Part shown: in pieces, positions 11,824-23,109 of the stretch
Numbering within the stretch: the first letter of the stretch is position 1
Layout: every line of letters starts with the position of its first letter
Assembly: GCA_024138025.1 (NCBI GenBank)
Contig: JAMXBD010000641.1
Span: 124,001 to 188,000 of the forward strand
Direction of reading: 5' to 3'
DNA: 64,000 bases
Origin: Combretum micranthum
Lineage: Eukaryota > Streptophyta > Magnoliopsida > Myrtales > Combretaceae
The notes under the pieces: model-generated
What the model saw: the letters and a program-made list of their open reading frames with translations, nothing else
What the model was told of the DNA's origin: nothing
The model's database searches: none
Position numbers and translations under genes: made by a program

Positions 11824-11948
11824 TTGTCAATAACCTTGTGGTCGTCAATAACCTTGTGGTCTAGTGGCACGTCCCTTGTTTTTCATATGAGAAGTCTCGG
11901 GTCCATTTCCCCACTACTGTTGTAGTGGCCCCAAAAAAAAAAAAAAAG
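11824..11948 (+). mobile_element. tRNA-derived SINE remnant with A tail
   Basis: A box A-like word (TGGTCTAGTGG, 11857-11867) and a box B-like word (GGTCCATTTCC, 11899-11909) lie 32 bp apart, the spacing of a Pol III promoter in a tRNA-derived SINE. The context CCTTGTGGTCTAGTGGCA ... AAGTCTCGGGTCC is familiar from plant SINE heads. An A tract (11933-11947) ends the unit. A 19-bp 5' segment (TCAATAACCTTGTGGT) is duplicated in tandem just upstream. Box B is degenerate, so it is probably inactive. Confidence 0.55.
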
Positions 11949-13163
11949 AACTTGTTTTTGCTACAACTACTATCCTACTTAACAATGTAAACACCGCTTA
12001 AATGGATCTATCAACCAATTAATGACCGGCATGTGTCTATGCATTAATAAAAGGAAACAAACAAAGACAAGTAGTATAAAGAGGAAAAAATTGATATAGA
12101 GAAAAAAAGTATGTTGTCTGGGGATAAAAAAAAAAAAAAAAAAAACAGAACTCAGTGAAGAGGAAAAACATAAGGTGTTTCTATAGTAGCTAATGTATAA
12201 AATTCCTATGAAGATCAAACTTTGAAGAGATTTTTGTCTTGTGAATGACCAAAACATCTCTTGTTTTTATAATAAAGCTTGATCCTTTTCATTTTGGGTA
12301 GTCTTAAAATCAAGAGAAGATCAAAAGTTGGAAATAATATGATTGGTTGAAACTAACTAAAGACAAGGTAGATATGTAAGATTTAAGAGAGTAAACATTT
12401 GCAATGAAGCTAGGTATTTTATTCTTTTTAATTTTTCAAAATCCTAAACATATCCTGTACGGGGTTATTATCGAGTGAAGGAGTTTGTATGGATTATGGT
12501 GATGGATATTGTCATGGTTAGGTTTTAGTGTTTATGTTAAGTAGAATGAAGGATGGTAACTCGATTAGTCACCCATGCGTGTTTGGATTAGCATTTATCA
12601 AAGGGTTTATAATTCGATGATTTTGGTTTAGCTAACAATGGTATTCATGTGGCGAAGAAGATGAATGGGATTGTGAATTTAGTTTTTTTTTTTTTTTTAT
12701 TGTTAATGCATAGACACATGTCAGCCATTAATTGATTGATAGATCTAGATAGGCAAATGAAATTGATGATGTTTGGTGTTGTAGTAGTTGTCGCCACAAA
12801 AAGTTTATTAAATTGATATTTTCCAAGCTCAATTATCTAATTGAATTTTTTGTTCGGATACCAAATTTGGCATTTTCCTGATTAAGTAATAATAATTAAG
12901 AATTGAAAATTTAGTACTTTTAAATGATAGTATGTCATGAATATATTTGAATCATTTAAGAAGAGAATATTTCTAAAATTGAATATAATACCTAATAAAT
13001 AAATCTAACTGCATATATATATATATATATATATACTCTCAACTTTTTTATTATCTTCTTTTACGATATGTACAATTGAAAACGATAACAAAGAAAAGAT
13101 GGATATTTTATATTCTTTTTTTTTTTCTAAAGAAAAGTTTACTCTTTTAATCAAAAGAAATTT
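11949..13163. other. intergenic DNA, no feature recognised
   Basis: AT-rich sequence with several poly-A/T tracts and a TA microsatellite at 13013-13034. A TATGCATTAATAA-type segment near 12000-12050 recurs in inverted form near 12700-12750, which hints at a decayed inverted-repeat element, but no ends could be set. Confidence 0.35.
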
Positions 13164-13171
13164 CTACTATC

Positions 13172-13788
13172 TAGAGCTAGGCAAACAACTTGGCTGGCCG
13201 GTCGGGCCGGTCGGCCCACATAGGCCTGTAGGTTAAACGGGCAGGGTCATTTTGGCCTGCTTTTAAATGGGCTAAAATTTCTTGGTCAAGTCAGGCCCGC
13301 TTTGCCCCGTGGCTAAATAGGACAGATCGTGGGCCAAATAATATTTTTTAATTTTTTATTTTTCTTATGTTGGTTTATATAAAAATTAGAATATTTATAT
13401 ATTTTAAGATTATATATATTAAAAATTAATTTTGTTATCATTTTCATTACTTATAAATGAAATTTTTTTTAAATAATTTATTAGTTATTATATTATGTTT
13501 AAATCAATAAATATATACTTAAAAAAAATATTATAATGCTTATGATGCATGTATTAATTTATTTTATTCCATAATATATCTAAAATAATCACAAATATGT
13601 TATTGTACTATTTCTATTCTTACATTTTTCCTCTTTTTTCTTTTTTTTTTCACTCTTGGCCCGTGGGCCGGCCTGACCAGTCATGGGCCAGCTCGCTTTG
13701 GCCTACGGGCTAAACGGGCAAAGCCAAATTTAAACAGGCAAAAAAAAAAAAAAATAGCCACAGCCCATGACCCTTATGCCTAGCTCTA
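13172..13788. mobile_element. 617-bp hAT-family MITE with 8-bp target duplication
   Basis: Terminal inverted repeats TAGAGCTAGGCA at both ends (right end reads TGCCTAGCTCTA), flanked by CTACTATC (13164-13171) and TTACTATC (13789-13796), an 8-bp duplication with one mismatch. The subterminal parts are GC-rich and rich in GGGCC / GGCCC words (GGCCGGTCGGGCCGGTCGGC at the left, GGCCCGTGGGCCGGCC at the right), and the middle is AT-rich. The 8-bp target and TAGRG.. ends fit the hAT superfamily. No transposase frame is present. Confidence 0.85.
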
Positions 13789-13812
13789 TTACTATCTGGT
13801 CAATCAATTATC

Positions 13813-14294
13813 TGTTATTGCCAGACCAGACAGATCAAATAGACAACATATGAGAAATAACAATTACGTAGTAGCAATTGAAAATATAATAGAAAGTTGG
13901 ATTAGTTTGATAATCGGTTGATTAGATAGAATTGTTACAACTATAACTACTAGATCTTAACTAAAATAACAAGATATGAGCTATAATCAACAAGTAGACA
14001 AAATAAATAATACATAAAGAGAAGGATCATCCTCAGTTTTACCCACTTTGGTGTCTCACACATGAATCGCTAGGAGCCTAAGCAACTTAAACTAGGTCCA
14101 TTACCTGCAAATCAACCAAGAAATACATTAAACTAGGAAACCTTAATTCAGAGAGACATACATAAGAGTGAGATAGATATACTTAGCTTAGAATGAGACT
14201 GAAAGACAGAGTGATGGACGATTCTAGATGTTATAAAAGTAAAATAAGGATATTGAAATTAGTAGGTTGGGCCAAGTATTTGTAGGCCTTAACA
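13813..14294 (+). repeat. 5' LTR of a decayed gypsy-type retrotransposon
   Basis: It starts TGTTATTGCCAGACC and ends GGCCTTAACA, and it aligns along its length with 16349-16823. Directly after it comes TGGTGCTCTCGTC (14298-14310), close to the TGGTGCTTTCAT-type primer-binding site of plant gypsy elements. It sits only 16 bp from the target duplication of the hAT MITE. Confidence 0.85.
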
Positions 14295-15242
14295 TTTTGG
14301 TGCTCTCGTCTTCTTATGTGAATCTTGGAAATTCTTGAAGAATTCTTGATCCTTGATTGGTGAAGGATGGTTCTTGCACCAGCATTGAAAACACAAGCAG
14401 TAGATAATGGAATTTTCAAGAAATCATTGTTAAAACTTCAAGAACATATTACGCAATTGGCTATGGGTCTTAGGATTTCTTTGAATCAAAATCAACTCAA
14501 TGATCATAAGAAAAAACTTAAAAATATGTTAATTTACCATTTTCATCCAAAGATCAATAGCAAAATGTTCAACATCAAAATATGCAGCAACATCAGTGTC
14601 GATCTTAACATCATTAGAAGTAATAGGATCATATTAGTACTTAATTTCACCATTGACATAATCACAATTCCAATTTCATCATCCATATTAGAGGGTATCC
14701 AAAGTGATACTAAATTTTCATTGCAATTTTAAATTTTAGGCTACATAGATAGAGGCTTAATCAACTATGTTTTGAGATCTTTCAAGCTAAACCATTACAA
14801 TCAATTCATTCATCCATTGTTAGCATAATGAAGCAAGAAATTCCTAGATTTTTAGGTCAAGATCCAGTTTCTTAGGTGTTACAAATGGATTTTTTTTATT
14901 ACTATCACATAGATGAAAAATATTATTCTAAGATTGTATTTTTTGCTATGCAAGATCATGCCATCATGTTGTATAATTGTATGGATGAATTTCATCTTTC
15001 AAATCTGGGACCATTTTGTTAAGCTACTTTCCATACACTTTGGAACGTTTGAGTATGATTGGAAGGAAGACAGACTCCTTATTGTGGAACATCTAAAGAG
15101 GTCAAGTCATGATAATGAAGAAGACAAGGTTATGATACCGAACATTTTAAAGCAACACATTTGTGTTTTTGAAGGATCTAAAGATGTTTGAAACGTAATT
15201 GGGATAGAGTCAATAGTGCATGTAGCTAAATCATAGTAGATA

Positions 15243-16097
15243 TTGATGATCGATACCAAATTGAATGATAAAGCAAGGAACAACATATGGGAGTCAAATG
15301 ATAGTGCTGACATGGAAATATTAGTACAACATTTTGATAGTATTAAGATTAGTGGGACAAAACAAGTAATGCTTTTTGAGAATTTCCATATAGAACCAAC
15401 TCAAATTAATGATTTTATATTGAAGACGGAAGAAAAAGTTGGTTCATTGGCTCAGAAACTTATTTGTCATCAACTTGTGCCTGCTATCTACATATTCAAT
15501 TGTATGGGCAGATAGCACTTATCATTAGTTCCTTTTATCACCATTGCCATTCATTTATGATTTGGAGGGGTTAGCTCAAAAGTATTTTGTTTGCCAAAAT
15601 CGATTACGACCAACAATTTTGTTCTTAAGCATAAATTGGGTGGCTATCATTTTCTATGTCCTATCCTCTCATCATCACCATTATTGGAATACAAGATATG
15701 GAATAGGACTTGGACATTTAGTCCTCTAATCATTTTTTCAGAAAGAAAAGAAGAGCTATTGATTCATTTGAGTGCAATTTTTGAGAGTACACCACTTAAG
15801 AGAAAGCAATCAATAGCTATGTGTAGAATTGAGTGTTATTGTATCCCTAGAAATTTGATGTTTGTAAACATTACTACATTACAAATAAGGGTTAGTTCAA
15901 CAAGGTCATTATTTATAAGGGACAACAGCTTTTCTAAATCAAATATTCTACTTATACAAACTAAAGATATTGTGAATCAATTGGAACTACTAGTAGAGGT
16001 CAAACTACATCATTTTTTCTTTCATATGTCAGTTTACCACAGGAAACTAAACTTCGTTAAGATTTGTGTCAAAATCATCAGGATATTCAACCACTAA
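15243..16097 (+). pseudogene. unrecognised broken coding sequence inside the gypsy element
   Basis: Two overlapping frames are open for long stretches: 15243-15515 (containing KVGSLAQKLICHQLVPAIYI) and 15591-16097 (containing ERKEELLIHLSAIFESTPLK). They look like one protein split by frameshifts. I do not recognise it as gag, protease, RT, RNase H or integrase. It could be a captured host gene fragment or a diverged retroelement domain. Its position, after a gag-like part and before the 3' polypurine tract, is where pol is expected. Confidence 0.35.
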
Positions 16098-16348
16098 CTA
16101 TTGCAACATCAACAACCTAGTTGTTAGGCAATATTAGTTACTCTGATAGTTCAAGATTAAAAGAGTAACATCAAAACACTAGAGCCAACAACATTCACAT
16201 CAAATAGTGATTTTCATCAATCACTAAATTTTTTTCAACATTGTATGAACAGGAGACATCAAACCAGCAACAAGCATCACATAAACATGAGCAAGACAAC
16301 AACTTTTTCAACCTTGAGGACGATGTTGTTTTCAATGATGGGAGAATT

Positions 16349-16823
16349 TGTTACGACCAAACCAAGCAGATCAAAGGGACAACATATGAGAAATAACAAT
16401 TACGTAGTAGCGGTTGGAAATGTAACAGAAAGTTGGATTAGTTTGATAATCAGTTGATTAGATAGAATTGTGACAACTGTAGCAACCATATCTTAACCAA
16501 AATAACAAGATTTGAGTTTTAATCAATAAGTATATGAAATAAAGAATACCGAAAGGGAAGGATCATCCTAGTTTTACCCACTTTGGTGTCTCATACGTGA
16601 GTCCTTATGAGCTTCAGCAGCTAGAACAAGCTCCATTGCCTACAAATCAACTAAGAAATACATTAGAATAGGAAACTCTAATTCAAAAAAACATACAGGA
16701 GTGTGAGATAGATATACTTGGCTTAGAATGAGATTGAAAAAGAGAGTGATAGATGGTTTTGGATGTTGTAAAAGTAAAATAGGGAAGTTAGTGAGCTAGG
16801 CCAAATATTTGTAGGCCTTAACA
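16349..16823 (+). repeat. 3' LTR of the decayed gypsy-type retrotransposon
   Basis: It starts TGTTACGACCAAACC and ends GGCCTTAACA. It shares long segments with the 5' LTR (for example AACATATGAGAAATAACAAT and AGTTGGATTAGTTTGATAAT), with scattered substitutions, so insertion was not recent. Confidence 0.85.
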
Positions 16824-16870
16824 ATTTAACTATTTAAATATATATTAATTGATAGATTAAGTATTTTGGT

Positions 16871-17690
16871 AGTGCTTAGGTAAAAATCTAGATAGAGCAT
16901 TTTTATTCCTTAGTTGCTTAAGGAGTTGTTTAAAGTGTTGTGTCATCATTTGAAACAATTATCTCTATTAGGCAACTCTCTATTTTATCTTAGTTATTCT
17001 AAGAGAATTGCTTATGTGCTTTTTAAAAAAATTTTGTGGGTCCATTTAATTTTATTAGCCTAAAAATAATACTTATATATTTTATAAATATTAAATAAAT
17101 GTAAAATGACTAATAAAAAAAGGACTGAGAGGGTTGGTTTTTATAAAAATTAAATAAGTATGAAATGATTAATGGGAGGAGGGATGCGAGGGTTGCTTAC
17201 TTAAGTAAATTAGGTTGCTAAATAACCTAACAAGCAACCCACTTTATTGCACAAGTAACTACCATATCACTTATATTTATTAAAATTTCTAGCAAGTACC
17301 TAGGGATAAAAATGATGATACTTGGTTGCTTAAGGAGCTACTTAAATAGTCATATCAGCATATGAAGCAACTCTCTTTGTTAAATAACGTTCTGCTTTAT
17401 CCCTAGTTACTTTAAGAGAGTTACTTTTTTTTTTTTAATTTATGGATTATATTTTATTTTAGTACCTTAAAACAATGTTTATACATATTTTTTTTATAAA
17501 GATTAAATAAGTGTGAAGAGACCAATGAAAAGAAGAGTGAAAAGATTGCTTTTTATAAAAATTAAATAAATGTGAAATGACCAATGGGAGGAAAAATGAG
17601 AGGGTTGCTATTTTATTGTATAAGCAATTGCCACATTACTCATATTTCTTGGTGTTTTTACTAAGTACCTACAGATAACTATGCTCTGAT
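16871..17690. repeat. two MITE-like units in tandem, sharing a terminal repeat
   Basis: Unit 1 spans about 16871-17310 and unit 2 about 17290-17690. Each has a TTGCTTAAGGAG segment near its start, a GCAACTCTC segment, a central TTTATAAA..TTAAATAAGTGTGAA segment, a GGGAGGA..GAGGGTTGCT segment, and a CAAGTACCTAGGGATAA-type end. The word AAGTACCTAGGGATAAAAAT serves as the end of unit 1 and the start of unit 2. The outer ends (GTGCTTAGGTAAAAAT and the complement of TTACTAAGTACCTACAGATA) are inverted. The transposon family is not certain. Confidence 0.65.
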
Positions 17691-17699
17691 TGATAACTT

Positions 17700-19512
17700 A
17701 TTTTTATGAAGAGGAAAAAAAAAACCCAACTTTATTTATTAAATGGTTTCACCAACTTTATTTCCAATCTTGATTTACTAGTTTTAAAAGTCATGAAGTA
17801 ACCACACCAAAAATGTTTTTTTTTTACCAAATTAGATGAAATGTTTAAGCTTTATTATAAAGATTCCTTTAAGAAAATTTTATAGAGTAACATCACTAAG
17901 ATCATGAGTATGTAATAAACTATTCTTCATGTTTTATTTATATTTGAGCATTGAAATAATGAACATACACATTAGGAAGTGCTACAAAGAGTAAAATCAT
18001 TAGAAACCACCAAAATGGAGATAAAACATAATATGAAGCGTTATGCACCCTATTGTTCCTACACCTTAAAGACCTCTCATAAGCAAGATAACTCTATAAA
18101 TGGATAAAGTATTTGCAGTAGGTAGAAATCGACTATTTATATGCGAAAATCAAACTTAAATTAACCAAGTCATGACCATTTTAAGGTCTAAATTAAGTTA
18201 CTAGCAAATATAGCAAGAATAATGATCAAAGAAGTAGAAGTTTAGATGAAGTTGCTATGAAACACTCATCTTGAGTTTTTTTATTTAGGTGATGAGGATC
18301 TCGTAGCCATGTTCCTTAAGAATCACTTTGACTAAGGATTGTGCTACAGACGAGTAAGCCTTTCCTTATGATTTCGTTACCTTATTTGTGCTTGTAAGTA
18401 ACTGTACTAGATTGTTAGGGAAAAGATAAGAATGAATATGTTTGTGAGCATATTATGGGGTTATGTTTGCGTGTTGCATTGCGTGATCAAAAGAATCTTA
18501 AGTACATCGAAGCCTTGATGTGTTTGCTTAATATGTTATAAATATCTTACTATATTGATATGTTTGTATGATGATTGTTGAACACCCCTTTAAATGAATA
18601 TTGGTATGATTGAGACAAACTAAAAAAATTGACCACACATTGCATATCATTGAGTCACGTTTCTCCTTGCTGTTACTCCTACACAAGCAATCGGGTGGAT
18701 TGCTAGCTAATAATGTAATCCTACTCCAAACATGATGAATAAAAAACATTCAAGAAATACGGTCTCATAAAGAAACCAAGCCATGCCAATCACTTTAGGC
18801 TGGTGCTTGAGGATTAGTAATAAGGTCATAAGGACCCAGTAGTGCAAGGACCACTTTTTCAAAGTAGGTCATAAGGACCCCCTTTATCAAAACAATAGTG
18901 GTCCCAGGGATCTCCTTTTTAAACGCATTCCCTAACCTTTATCACAGAAGACGTAAATCCATTATATGTATGGTTTCTGAATAACCATATATACTTGTGT
19001 TTGTTTGTGATGTTTGGTACGAATGAAGAATAGTATCTCACTAAATTGGCTGTAGCTTACCTCTCAATAGTTTGCTTTTGTAGGAAAAATGAAAGCTAGG
19101 ACTGAGATAAGATCTAAACGCAAAGTGTGCTAAATATCAAGACAAGCTAATTAGAGTATTAGGAAGCTATAGTTCAAACTTAGATGAGAAAAATTTGAAA
19201 CTTGATTTTCTCTTTATTAAACGTTCCTTACCTCGTAGTAATTTCTTTGTAGTTAAAAGATGGAATTGAGATTACTTTATCTTATCTTTTGGTAGGATAT
19301 CTGATTCTCTATAGTCTTTGTGGTCTGTGGAAATATCGGTTTTTAAAACTATTTTCATATATATAATATATATTATATATATATAACATAGCGAGAGAAT
19401 AAATAATTAGTCTTGCATTTCTGACTTGCAAGACAGTCTTCATATTGTAGGTGCATGCGTTATATAACAACTTTAGGGTAATCCTACTATGCCTCGATTA
19501 AGGGTCATGACA
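17700..19512 (+). mobile_element. possible relic of a long gypsy-type LTR
   Basis: The right end, GATTAAGGGTCATGACA, resembles the GGGTCGTGACA end of long plant gypsy LTRs. About 450 bp before it is a TGTAGCTTACCTCTC segment followed by a TTTTGTAGG acceptor-like site, also typical of them. No left end or second copy was found. There is no coding sequence. Confidence 0.25.
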
Positions 19513-20161
19513 GTTTTGATGTTTTACCAAAGTCTGTCCATATATAAAGGTGGGCAAAAAAATCAATAAAGCTGAAAAACAAAACCAAAATCTAGAAAAC
19601 TGATACGAAAAATATAATTAATTAGTCCTGCGGTTTCAGTTTAGGATCATAGTTTTGATTTTTTTTTTTGTTTTTGGTTTCAGTTTCGGTTTATAATTAT
19701 GACAAACTGACGGTTGGTAGTTAGCCATTGAAAAACTGATAATTTGAACATTTATGTTTTAATTATTATGTTATTGATGTGATGTAATTTAAAAAAAAAA
19801 AGAGAAGACTATAAAGTTTTAATTCATGTAATATTGTATTGGGTTATACTCCTAATTTGTTGTTGGTTTTGTAGTTATTTAACTTGTTGATTTGCAATTT
19901 TTTAATATAATTATGATATTTAACTTGTTAATTTATAATTTTTGAATGTAATCGTGAAATAAAAGGGTTTAGCTTTTTATGTACCAATTAAAAATATGAT
20001 TAATCATAACTTTTGATCAACTATTATATTAGATGATTAAAAACCGAAAACCAAAAATATTAATTGAAAAAAATGATTAATCATTAATAGTGGACCAGTT
20101 TAGGTTTGTGATTTTTAAAAAAACCGATTATTTTAGATCGGTTCAAAAAATAGGATCATAG

Positions 20162-20166
20162 ACTAG
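20162..20166. repeat. 5-bp target site duplication, left copy
   Basis: ACTAG, repeated exactly at 28737-28741 on the other side of the LTR retrotransposon. Confidence 0.95.
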
Positions 20167-20832
20167 TGTAGATGCGGGGTTCTTGATGCTAGCTGTCACG
20201 CACGCATCACGTGGATTTCACGCCTGGCACATGACTTTAGAATGCTGTTGAGGAAATGACACTTGATGACAGGATGGCTTGGAGAGAATGACAAAGGGAG
20301 GTGGAACAGGCAGTCTCAGTATCTCAAATGCACAAATGACAGATAAGGGAGCTTGAGTAGACCTCGCGCGTCAACCTTACAGCTCTTGAGCAGTTGGAGT
20401 AGAAATCACTTGAGTTGCCTTGTTTGATTTTCCTGAATAGAACCTCCTTTACAAACTATTGTTTGTCTTGTCTCTCCAAAAGTTCTTAATGAGGAAGAGG
20501 AGTGACTGAATATTTATAGGCACTTGGCGTGGATGACGACCGTCAGATCACCTCAGTGATTGACAGATGAGATGGAGCAAGATCAATTCATGCTTATCAT
20601 GAATGAGCTCCTCATGGGCCAAGGCTTGTAGTCATCTCCTATGTGTGCATGAGCCTAACTGAGAAAGGTTGGATGCGGTGGACCAGCCCAACGATCCCTG
20701 TTCCAAGCCCACCAAGCCAAATCTCCCCAAGCTATCCCAATAATTGAACTAGACTCATTAGGCCCTGTCACTCAGCCTATGAGTCAAGCCCAAATAAATA
20801 AATAATATTTATTTTTTTTAAGCCCATTTACA
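20167..20832 (-). repeat. 3' LTR (minus-strand orientation) of the Tat-like element
   Basis: On the minus strand it starts TGTAAATGGGCTT and ends GCATCTACA. It aligns along its whole length with 28075-28736, with only scattered differences. The purine-rich GGCCAGGGGGCAAAA adjoins it on the internal side (20833-20847, minus strand), the expected polypurine tract. Confidence 0.95.
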
Positions 20833-20847
20833 TTTTGCCCCCTGGCC

Positions 20848-21870
20848 AAAATTCTTTGGACTGGGTTCAAGTATTTTTGGGCATACTTGATCAATATTCG
20901 GCGCATGATGCTGCCAAATGCTTTTATAAAGTTGAAGACTTTATTTGTCGTTGATAAATCGTTGAGTAAAAGTCGAGTGCCAGCACTATAACTAACTCCA
21001 TTGTATATATAGTTGTGCTTTGTAATGCTTAAACTTGTTGCAGCACTTCAGTTGTGTGTATCGCCTTGTGTTTGCATGAATGATATTGCTCTCATGAAAT
21101 CATTTGATATCCATATTATGAATGTACGACTCTTTATATGTTTATTGGGTCTTATCATAATAGTAAGATAGCCAAGAGTAGGCAAAGAAGTTGCAAAATA
21201 ATTTTTCTTGATAATAAATACATGTCTTGGACTTCATACCTCATAGAAAATCATCGTTTTTAACCCAAGAATTGAAGAAAGCAATTAATCGCAGTGCGAA
21301 TTGGGGCTTCGAAAATTTTCCAATTGAAGACCAATATTGGTCTTGCCAGATCTTTCCAAATTCGCAAAAAATCCTTTCTTGGTTTTAGTTCTCCATCTTC
21401 CGTATGTATTCGTTGATTTTCTTTCAGATTGAAAAATTATCCTTTAATATACATCGCTGGCACATGACATAGGTTTCCATAATAATTTGCTTGGTATGTG
21501 TGAAAGCTTTTGAGATTAACATGGCCGTAGCCCTAAATACTAATTTCATGATCTAGCATGTGTCATCATCCTAGTTGGCCCCTCTTTGCATTTGATAAAC
21601 ACAACCACCGAGCTAGTATGCCAAAATAAATTCGTTCCAATCATCTCCTCGGATTCTCTGCCCATGATGAATCCTGAGCGCTAAGGCATTCCATCAACTT
21701 TGCCTCGTCATTTTTTTAAAGAAATTAGAACCACATTGAAATCTCAACATCTTCATTCCGTACGCTTGGATTTTACTAATATCGGTATGTACCAAATATA
21801 TATTTCTGCCCTTTTTCTTTTTCTTTTTTTTTTTTTTTTTCAAACATGAAACAACGATCAACATTAGCTT
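20848..21870. other. internal sequence of the Tat-like element, no coding recognised
   Basis: Lies between the 3' LTR and the inverted repeat. Only short frames with many stops. A poly-A/T tract at 21811-21840 lies next to the inverted repeat. Confidence 0.4.
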
Positions 21871-21872
21871 TT

Positions 21873-21987
21873 CGATAATGGCTTGATTAGAGTTCGGAAG
21901 ACGACGCACATCGGTCCCCTACCTCTTCCTGGTGCGCGTAGCTGACCGACGTGCGTCGTCTTCCGAACTCTAATCAAGCCATTGTCG
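21873..21987. repeat. 37-bp near-perfect inverted repeat (hairpin)
   Basis: The arms 21873-21909 and 21951-21987 are reverse complements at 36 of 37 positions (core AGAGTTCGGAAGACGACGCAC), separated by a 41-bp loop that itself contains partly complementary words. It is far stronger than expected by chance in this AT-rich setting. It could be a transcript hairpin, the joined ends of a nested element, or a recombination scar. Confidence 0.9.
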
Positions 21988-22064
21988 CAAAAAAGAAGCT
22001 CCGATTTTTAAAAAAAAAATCAGCTCCGAATAATAACAAAGCCCATCCACTTCACGTCGGATTC

Positions 22065-22160
22065 ATCATATCATATACGAGATATACCACAATACAGTAT
22101 ACGATATACACCATATCATATACGAGATATACCAAAATATAATATACAATATACAATGAA
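22065..22160. repeat. short AT-rich tandem repeat (TATACGAGATATACCA type)
   Basis: CATATCATATACGAGATATA occurs twice 42 bp apart, with intervening CAATACAGTATACGATATA variants. This is a small degenerate tandem array; the frames through it are artefacts of the repeat. Confidence 0.7.
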
Positions 22161-22734
22161 TAAAAACGGAGATTGATCCCATATCTTTTTAATGCTATCA
22201 ATATGAGTATACACATATATCTAACCCTTGCCGAATCTTGATAGAATATATCTAAAATTTTCTTATCCATTGTGCCAGACGCGTATACGTTTACATGTAT
22301 ATATACGCACATCATAGTAATATTTTTCATCAACGGATATCACATGTGCATTCCCTCTTGTGTAGATATATTAAAAATCCACCAAATCTTTAATCCTTCA
22401 TCCTCTTACCTTCACATACTTGCCTATATATACACCCGAAACAATTATTATTTGTTGGCTCAAAATAGATCGGTTCAATTCCAGTTATTCCGGCAACGAC
22501 ATTTCGAACTCTGTGAAGCGCAACTTCGACAAGCACTTTGATGGTACAATGCTAGTCATGCAAATATACTTTATTATTTTCCTTTGAAATGCAAATGTGA
22601 TCGGGCTTTGCACTAATCTTAGATTCCTATTAACAGCAGTGGCTCCACCAGGATTCAAAGTTCGAAGGCTTTGAGTCATGCTCTCAGCTCTCTCGGCTTT
22701 CTTAGTGAATCCGCCAGTAGCTAAGAGTTTGGGA

Positions 22735-22806
22735 TTGAACTTGACGTGAAACGAACACGCAACCTTTTGATCTGGAGTCCGACGTGCCACCATTGCGCCA
22801 TGGATC
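22735..22806 (-). pseudogene. tRNA-Trp(CCA)-like pseudogene or tRNA-derived SINE head
   Basis: Read on the minus strand, it starts GGATCCATGGCGCAATGG, has the anticodon loop CTCCAGA (anticodon CCA) and a T-arm GCGTG..TTCGTTT..CACGT, followed by CAAGTTCA. This matches the plant cytosolic tRNA-Trp layout throughout. Several stem positions are broken: acceptor pairs 5-7 (CCA against CAA), one D-stem pair, and anticodon-stem substitutions. It cannot be a normal functional tRNA. It may be the promoter head of a SINE running towards 22600, or a retroelement-captured tRNA copy. Confidence 0.75.
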
Positions 22807-23109
22807 CGCTGGTATGTTATCTTTAATTCAGTCTCATTCTCATCTGTTCACTCCTTATAAATTCAGATACCGCTGATATTTGCAAAAATTTCCTTATCAT
22901 CCACATGCACAAGCCTCCGATTATTCCTAGGCGTGGTTATTAATTGATGGAATAATTGGTTTTCGGTGTTCTCTGACGCCATCTGGATGTTCCTATCTTC
23001 TAAATGGGCGTTGTTTATCCAGGTCTTCGAGCCTTGAGCTTCAGGATGGACAAGTCAAAATTGCTAGCTGGATTGCGAAGTGATCCCAAAAGCTCAGGCC
23101 AACAGCTTG

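Larger units (their letters stand above)
13813..16823 (+). mobile_element. decayed Ty3/gypsy LTR retrotransposon, about 3.0 kb
   Basis: It has two direct LTRs of 482 and 475 bp, a primer-binding site after the first, and a purine-rich stretch (GATGGGAGAATT) before the second. The preceding CTTGAGGACGATGTTG context is typical of gypsy elements. Internal sequence near 14845-15065 resembles gag (a PRFLGQDPVS-like start and a later W-M-N-F stretch), with stops. No protease, RT or integrase was recognised. The element is non-autonomous or internally deleted. The 5-bp flanks (TTATC and ATTTA) do not match, so the target duplication is lost or the ends have been altered. Confidence 0.8.

Noticed and set aside
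12056..12257. 92-residue minus-strand ORF with a phenylalanine run
   Set aside because: The F/S-rich 'membrane protein' look comes from an A/T homopolymer tract; there is no conserved motif or gene context.
22485..22793. 102-residue minus-strand ORF
   Set aside because: Its first part is the translated tRNA-Trp-like sequence, so the open frame is accidental.
22735..22806. Functional tRNA-Trp gene
   Set aside because: Three acceptor-stem pairs, a D-stem pair and anticodon-stem positions are disrupted, so it was called a pseudogene or SINE head.
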